From contig CAYFRM010000095.1 of the NCBI GenBank assembly GCA_964345635.1, forward strand, positions 1-26,954: a stretch of DNA of 26,954 bases, in the 5' to 3' direction. A program made the translations under genes and the position numbers. Origin of the DNA: WVXT01 sp964345635. GTDB taxonomy: Bacteria; UBA6262; WVXT01. Within the stretch, counting starts at the first letter, position 1. Each line of letters opens with the position of its first letter. Under the pieces are notes generated by a model. That model saw only the letters and a list, made by a program, of their open reading frames with translations, searched no databases and was not told the origin of the DNA. Of this stretch, positions 22,785 through 26,954 are shown in pieces.

Positions 22785-24619
22785 GGGACGACATAAGAAA
22801 CTTTTCCATTATTGCCCATATAGACCATGGAAAGTCTACTCTTGCCGACAGGCTTTTAGAGTTTACCCAGGCGGTAAGTTCGAGGGAAATGAGGGAGCAG
22901 GTTCTGGACGATATGGATCTGGAGAGAGAGAAGGGGATTACCATAAAGGCAAAAGCGATAAGGTTAAATTATGTTGCCGATAATGGTAAAAAATACACTC
23001 TGAATCTAATCGATACTCCGGGACATGTCGATTTCACCTATGAAGTGGCACGGAGCCTCGTTGCCTGTGAAGGGACTCTCCTGGTTGTTGACGCCGCGCA
23101 AGGGGTTGAAGCCCAGACCCTGGCAAATGCTTATCTGGCCAGGGAAAATAATCTAAAGATTATCCCGGTGATAAATAAGATAGATTTACAAAATGCAGAT
23201 ATAATAAGCGTGAAAAATCAAATTACGGAGATTATGGATGTGGATGAAGGTGCAATTCTCCAGACAAGCGCCAAGCTGGGAAAAGGGATAAAGGAAGTCC
23301 TGGAGGCGATTGTACACCGGATTCCTCCCCCTCGGGGTTCTCCTGATGCACCACTTTCGGCGCTGGTCTTTGACTCGGTCTTCGACCCTTACCGGGGAGC
23401 GGTTATCTACGTGAGGGTATTCGACGGTATCCTGCGAAAGGGAATGAGAATAAAGATGGTCTCCACGGGGAAAGTCTTTGAAGTTAGTGAACTGGGCGTG
23501 TTCCATCTAAAAATGGTATCTGCTCCCAGCCTTGAGGCCGGCGAAGTGGGGTATCTGGTTGCCGGCATAAAAGATATACATAGTGTGAAAATTGGAGACA
23601 CAATAATTAATCCGTCAAAGCCAACGGCAAGGCCATACGGCAGGTTGAGAGAAGTGAAGCCTTTTGTCTTTTGTGGCCTCTATCCAGTTAATACCGGAGA
23701 CTATGAACACTTGAAAAAAGCTCTGGAAAGGCTAAGGCTAAACGACGCCTCGTTCGAGTACCAGGCGGAGGAATCGGTTCTGGGCTATGGTTTTCGTTGT
23801 GGATTCCTGGGACTTCTGCACATGGAGATAATCAGGGAGCGCCTGGAGAGAGAATATGACCTGGAGCTGGTTATCACTGCCCCTAACGTTATCTACCGGA
23901 TAAATAAAGTAAAAGGAGGAAAGAAAAAGAAAAAGGCCTCTCAGGAGGAAGAAGGGGAAATAATCTATATAAACAATCCCGCCGACCTCCCGCCGGAAAA
24001 CGAGATTGCCGAGATTGCCGAACCTTTCGTGAAGGTGACCATTATTCTGCCCGGTGAATTTCTGGGAGGAGTAATGAAACTTATGGAGAAAAGAAGGTCA
24101 AAATTCATTTCTATGAAATATATAAATCCGCAAAGAGTAATTCTGACTTACGAATTGCCCCTGGCGGAGATGATAGCCGGTTTCTACGACAGGTTGAAGT
24201 CAGTAAGCCATGGATTTGCTTCTCTCGATTATCAGCATATCGGTTATAAAGCAGGAGATCTGGCGAAACTGGTGATACTGATAAATTACCAACCGGTGGA
24301 AGCTCTCTCCGTAATTATTCCGCGGGAAAAGGCATTCTATCGAGCACAGAAAATCGCCAAGGAGTTAAAGGAAGTGATTCCCAGACAACAGATTCCCGTC
24401 CCCATTCAGGCCAAAATCGAAAACAGAATCATTGCCCGGGAGACTATCAGAGCTTTCCGCAAGGATGTAACGGCAAAGCTATACGGGGGAGATGTTACCC
24501 GCAAGAGGAAACTTCTGGAGAAGCAGAAGGAAGGCAAGAAAAAAATGAAGAGACTGGGAAAAGTAGACGTTCCCCAGGAGGCCTTTCTAACTTTCTTAAA
24601 ATTTAGCGAGGAGGAGTAA
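22781..24619 (+). CDS. lepA: Elongation factor 4 (LepA) GTPase
   Basis: 612-aa ribosome-associated translational GTPase. G1 is IIAHIDHGKSTLADRLL, the switch/G2 region EREKGITIKAKA, G3 LIDTPGHVDFTYEVA and G4 INKIDLQNAD. The elongation-factor domains II, III and V follow, and the LepA-specific C-terminal domain ends DVPQEAFLTFLKFSEEE. The start is TTG at 22781 within TTGA, overlapping the mtaB stop, with GGAGAG at 22767-22772. The N-terminus MRDDIRNFSIIAHIDHG is canonical. Residues about 378-392 (KGGKKKKKASQEEEG) form an extra Lys/Glu-rich insertion between VIYRINKV and IIYINNPADL where usual LepA has only a few residues. It lies 4 bp before lepB, a common pairing. Confidence 0.97.
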   Translation: MRDDIRNFSIIAHIDHGKSTLADRLLEFTQAVSSREMREQVLDDMDLEREKGITIKAKAIRLNYVADNGKKYTLNLIDTPGHVDFTYEVARSLVACEGTLLVVDAAQGVEAQTLANAYLARENNLKIIPVINKIDLQNADIISVKNQITEIMDVDEGAILQTSAKLGKGIKEVLEAIVHRIPPPRGSPDAPLSALVFDSVFDPYRGAVIYVRVFDGILRKGMRIKMVSTGKVFEVSELGVFHLKMVSAPSLEAGEVGYLVAGIKDIHSVKIGDTIINPSKPTARPYGRLREVKPFVFCGLYPVNTGDYEHLKKALERLRLNDASFEYQAEESVLGYGFRCGFLGLLHMEIIRERLEREYDLELVITAPNVIYRINKVKGGKKKKKASQEEEGEIIYINNPADLPPENEIAEIAEPFVKVTIILPGEFLGGVMKLMEKRRSKFISMKYINPQRVILTYELPLAEMIAGFYDRLKSVSHGFASLDYQHIGYKAGDLAKLVILINYQPVEALSVIIPREKAFYRAQKIAKELKEVIPRQQIPVPIQAKIENRIIARETIRAFRKDVTAKLYGGDVTRKRKLLEKQKEGKKKMKRLGKVDVPQEAFLTFLKFSEEE

Positions 24620-24623
24620 AGAA

Positions 24624-25394
24624 ATGGCGCAAATTTTGTATTATTTAAGCACTGGCATTACAGTCGCAGCCGTACTTTTTATCTTCTTCAAATTACCGGA
24701 AATGCAGACCGAGCTCAAGATGGTTATCGTTGCCGGTATTCTGGGCGTGGAGGCGTTATTGCTCAGGTTGATTGCCAAAGAGGCAAAGGAAAAGTTCCTT
24801 AAGAGAGTCAACGTCGCCAGAGAGTGGGTAAATACAGGGCTTGTGGCAGTGGTATTGGCGTGGGTAATAATGTCTTTTATCATTCAGGCATTTAAGATAC
24901 CCTCTGGCTCAATGATGAATACATTTAAAATCGGGGACCACATTTTTGTAGCTAAATTTATTTACGGAGTGCATATCCCTTTCAGCAAGAAATATATCTT
25001 TCCCCTCCAGGAACCGAAGCGGGGGGAGATAATCGTATTTCAGTTTCCCCTTGACCCCAAGAAAGATTTCATCAAGAGATGTATCGGGGTCCCGGGAGAT
25101 ACAATAGAGATAAAAGACAAGAAACTCTACGTTAATGGAGAACTGCAGGAGGAAGGGTACGCTATTTACGAAGACGAAAAAATCTATCCCAACTCCCGGC
25201 AGTTACCTGTGATGTACAGGAATCGCGACAATCTTGCCTCTGTCGTTGTGCCGGAAAAATCTTACTTTGTGATGGGTGACAACCGCGATCATAGTTATGA
25301 TAGTCGTTTCTGGGGGCCTCTGGATAGGGGAAGTATCAAGGGGAAAGCACTTTTCTTATATTGGCCACCAAAGAGAATCAGAATAATCAGGTAA
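24624..25394 (+). CDS. lepB: Signal peptidase I (LepB)
   Basis: 256-aa membrane serine protease that removes signal peptides of Sec/Tat-exported proteins on the outer face of the inner membrane. Hydrophobic segments at about 4-22, 33-50 and 68-90 precede the catalytic domain. The Ser96 nucleophile lies in IPSGSMMNTFKIGD, and the general-base Lys151 in FIKRCIGVPGDTIEI. The box E motif is YFVMGDNRDHSYDSRFWGPL. Two extra N-terminal hydrophobic segments before the usual anchor give an E. coli-like multi-span topology. GGAGGAG lies directly upstream of the ATG, overlapping the lepA stop region. It is the last gene of the run. A 282-bp gap follows. Confidence 0.95.
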   Translation: MAQILYYLSTGITVAAVLFIFFKLPEMQTELKMVIVAGILGVEALLLRLIAKEAKEKFLKRVNVAREWVNTGLVAVVLAWVIMSFIIQAFKIPSGSMMNTFKIGDHIFVAKFIYGVHIPFSKKYIFPLQEPKRGEIIVFQFPLDPKKDFIKRCIGVPGDTIEIKDKKLYVNGELQEEGYAIYEDEKIYPNSRQLPVMYRNRDNLASVVVPEKSYFVMGDNRDHSYDSRFWGPLDRGSIKGKALFLYWPPKRIRIIR

Positions 25395-25500
25395 TTTTAA
25401 TACGTAGAAAGATGCGAGAGATATACAGGGAAAAGTGGTCTATGATAATATAATAGAAATTGACCATTCAGGACAGAAATAAATTTTTTTAAGATTATAC

Positions 25501-25529
25501 TTGACAAATAAAGTCGTATATATTATAAT
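25501..25529 (+). promoter_or_regulatory. Consensus sigma70 promoter upstream of threonine synthase
   Basis: TTGACA (25501-25506), a 17-bp spacer and TATAAT (25524-25529) match the housekeeping consensus at all twelve positions, in AT-rich DNA. The transcription start is predicted near 25536, leaving about 140 nt of untranslated leader before the ATG at 25677. The stretch 25395-25500 upstream holds no gene and no convincing terminator for lepB. Confidence 0.85.
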
Positions 25530-25535
25530 CTAGCC

Positions 25536-25676
25536 GAACATTCTTAACCAAAAAAGTCAGGCTATTTTAAAATATTAAAGCTCGGGGATTGAACAGCAGC
25601 CTGACAAGTGGGGTTAGTTCGTCGCCACAAGTCGGGACACTCCGGGAATTTCAGAATTTTTGAGAATTGGTGAGAG
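25536..25676 (+). promoter_or_regulatory. Structured 5' leader of threonine synthase (candidate cis-regulatory RNA)
   Basis: The leader contains a perfect 8-bp stem, GTCAGGCT (25556-25563) with AGCCTGAC (25598-25605), enclosing a 34-nt loop. A smaller GTGG/CCAC helix (25608-25611 with 25625-25628) follows. It matches no riboswitch class I can recognise (no T-box, SAM-I, lysine, TPP or glycine core). No intrinsic terminator with a U-run is seen before the ATG, so any control would probably act on translation or be unrelated. Confidence 0.4.
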
Positions 25677-26903
25677 ATGAAGAAGCTAAGCGGTTTAAAA
25701 TGCAGGGAATGTGGAAGGAAATATCAGGCAAAGGCAATTTACGTCTGTGAGTTCTGCTTTGGTCCTTTGGAAGTAGACTACAATTATAAGGAGATTAAAT
25801 TGCATATTTCCAAAGAGAAGATAGAAACAGGCCCAAACTCCGAGTGGCGCTACTGGGATTTACTACCTGTAGAAACAGAAAATGTTATCAGCCTGGGGGA
25901 AGGATTCACTCCCCTTTTACCTGCCAGGAATTTAGGGAAATTGTTAGGTTTAGAAAAGTTATATGTAAAAAATGATGCGGTAAATCCCACCTATTCTTTT
26001 AAGGATAGGGTAGTTTCAGTAGCCATAACCAGAGCCAAAGAGCTAGGGTTCGATACTATAGCCTGCGCGTCCACAGGGAATTTAGCCTGTTCTGTATCAG
26101 CTTATAGCGCTTATGCAGGGATAAAGTCTTTCGTGTTTATTCCTGTAGATCTGGAAAAAGGTAAAATCATAGGAGCGGGCATATATCAACCTAACTTAAT
26201 TGGCGTAGAAGGAAACTACGACCAGGTAAATCGGCTGTGCAGTGAAATTGCAGATAGTTTCCCCTGGGCTTTTGTCAACATAAACATCAGACCTTATTAT
26301 GCGGAAGGCTCGAAGACTTTGGGTTTTGAAGTTGCTGAACAGCTTGGCTGGAAGGCTCCTGACCATGTGGTTATTCCTCTGGCTTCCGGCTGCCTGATGA
26401 CAAAAATATATAAAGGGTTGAAAGAATTCGATATGCTGGGACTGATTGGAAAAGTTAGAACGAAATTTTCCGGAGCTCAACCAGAAGGTTGTTCGCCGAT
26501 TGTCACTGCATATAAGGAAAATTCAGAGATTGTTAAGCCAGTCAAGCCGAACACCATTGCCAAGTCTTTAGCCATCGGGAATCCGGCTGACGGCTACTAT
26601 GCCTGGAAGACAATGAAGGAGACCGGTGGTTTTGCGGAAACGGTAAATGATGAAGAGATTATAGAGGGAATTAAGCTTCTGGCGGAGACTGAGGGAATAT
26701 TTACTGAAACTGCTGGCGGCGTGACTGTGGGAGTTTTGAAAAAGTTGGCTCAGACAGGAAGAATCAAGAAGGATGAGTTAACTGTTGCTTTCATAACGGG
26801 TAATGGCCTTAAAACTCAAGAAGCAGTCTCGGAAGCAGTGAGTAGACCGAAAAAGATTGCCCCCACTCTCAAAGCATTTACCGAAGAGTTTAAGCAGATG
26901 TAG
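25677..26903 (+). CDS. thrC: Threonine synthase
   Basis: 408-aa PLP enzyme converting O-phosphohomoserine to threonine. The N-terminus holds a rubredoxin-like zinc ribbon (C9, C12, C24, C27: LKCRECGRKY and YVCEFCFG), as in many archaeal-type and bacterial threonine synthases. The fold-type II core follows: LGEGFTPLLPARNLGK, then NPTYSFKDRVVSVAI with the PLP Lys109. The cofactor loops are CASTGNLACSVSAYSAYAG and FSGAQPEGCSPI, and the C-terminal phosphate region is TETAGGVTVGVLKKL. GGTGAGAG just before the ATG is a modest ribosome-binding site, and an in-frame TGA lies 6 bp upstream, so the start is fixed. It has its own consensus promoter and is monocistronic as far as the window shows. The last 51 bases of the window hold nothing recognisable. 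Confidence 0.92.
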   Translation: MKKLSGLKCRECGRKYQAKAIYVCEFCFGPLEVDYNYKEIKLHISKEKIETGPNSEWRYWDLLPVETENVISLGEGFTPLLPARNLGKLLGLEKLYVKNDAVNPTYSFKDRVVSVAITRAKELGFDTIACASTGNLACSVSAYSAYAGIKSFVFIPVDLEKGKIIGAGIYQPNLIGVEGNYDQVNRLCSEIADSFPWAFVNINIRPYYAEGSKTLGFEVAEQLGWKAPDHVVIPLASGCLMTKIYKGLKEFDMLGLIGKVRTKFSGAQPEGCSPIVTAYKENSEIVKPVKPNTIAKSLAIGNPADGYYAWKTMKETGGFAETVNDEEIIEGIKLLAETEGIFTETAGGVTVGVLKKLAQTGRIKKDELTVAFITGNGLKTQEAVSEAVSRPKKIAPTLKAFTEEFKQM

Positions 26904-26954
26904 TAAGTAGATTCACAAAAGATAGTTTTTCATCGTGAGAGGAATTTCCTAACG

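Noticed and set aside
25430..25480. TGGTC...GACCA inverted repeat after lepB as an intrinsic terminator
   Set aside because: The stem is only 5 bp with an approximately 20-nt loop, and the T-run lies well downstream, so it does not look like a working terminator.
25531..25564. TAGCC (25531-25535) could pair with GGCTA (25560-25564) as an alternative to the main leader stem
   Set aside because: The left arm lies between the -10 box and the predicted transcription start, so it is probably not in the RNA. A 5-bp match is also likely by chance.
25589..25663. TTG-started mini-ORF in the threonine synthase leader (24 codons, Ser-rich, ending at TGA)
   Set aside because: Considered as a leader peptide for attenuation. 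It has only two Thr codons, no spaced ribosome-binding site and no terminator/antiterminator pair.
1..26954. CRISPR arrays, tRNA or rRNA genes, insertion sequences, phage genes
   Set aside because: No spaced direct repeats, cloverleaf-like conserved arms, transposase or phage proteins were seen on either strand.

Overview
The window is bacterial chromosomal DNA. It carries 23 clear protein genes, one small coupled ORF of uncertain status, and a few regulatory sites. Every gene is on the + strand. I see no rRNA, tRNA, CRISPR array, transposase or phage gene. The organism cannot be named from sequence alone. HrcA with a CIRCE operator, RsmE, LepA, MtaB and a bacterial signal peptidase I make it a bacterium. 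TTG starts are frequent, a PAC2-family gene is present, and DnaK has a methanogen-like look. Together these fit a poorly sampled, uncultured lineage (low-confidence inference).

Left half (1-14673): an envelope-glycan locus packed as one long operon-like run. It opens with a DegT-type sugar aminotransferase cut by the window edge. Next come a GT-C membrane glycosyltransferase fused to TPRs, a WbpB/WlbA-like dehydrogenase and a WbpD/WlbB-like N-acetyltransferase. The aminotransferase, dehydrogenase and acetyltransferase are the steps expected for a UDP-2,3-diacetamido-2,3-dideoxy-glucuronic acid type sugar. They are followed by a membrane-anchored GT2, a 50-codon coupled ORF resembling a GT2 tail, and a GT4. 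A less familiar module then follows: a NodB-like deacetylase, an ATP-grasp ligase, a PHP metallo-phosphoesterase, a methyltransferase, a radical SAM enzyme with a B12-type N-terminal domain, a second methyltransferase, and an LPG-synthase/AglD-type membrane protein. I infer that this module decorates and handles a lipid-linked or surface glycan.

Right half (14674-26954): housekeeping genes with visibly higher GC. A sigma70-like promoter and a CIRCE palindrome (8-nt rather than the usual 9-nt spacer) precede hrcA-grpE-dnaK-dnaJ, the HrcA-controlled heat-shock operon. It continues with rsmE, a PAC2-family gene, mtaB, lepA and lepB. This recalls the Bacillus-type lepA/hrcA/grpE/dnaK/dnaJ/rsmE/mtaB neighbourhood, with PAC2 inserted and lepA moved to the end. 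A consensus sigma70 promoter and an approximately 140-nt leader with a strong hairpin then precede a threonine synthase gene.

No stretch over 300 bases lacks a gene. The longest gap (25395-25676) holds the threonine synthase promoter and leader.
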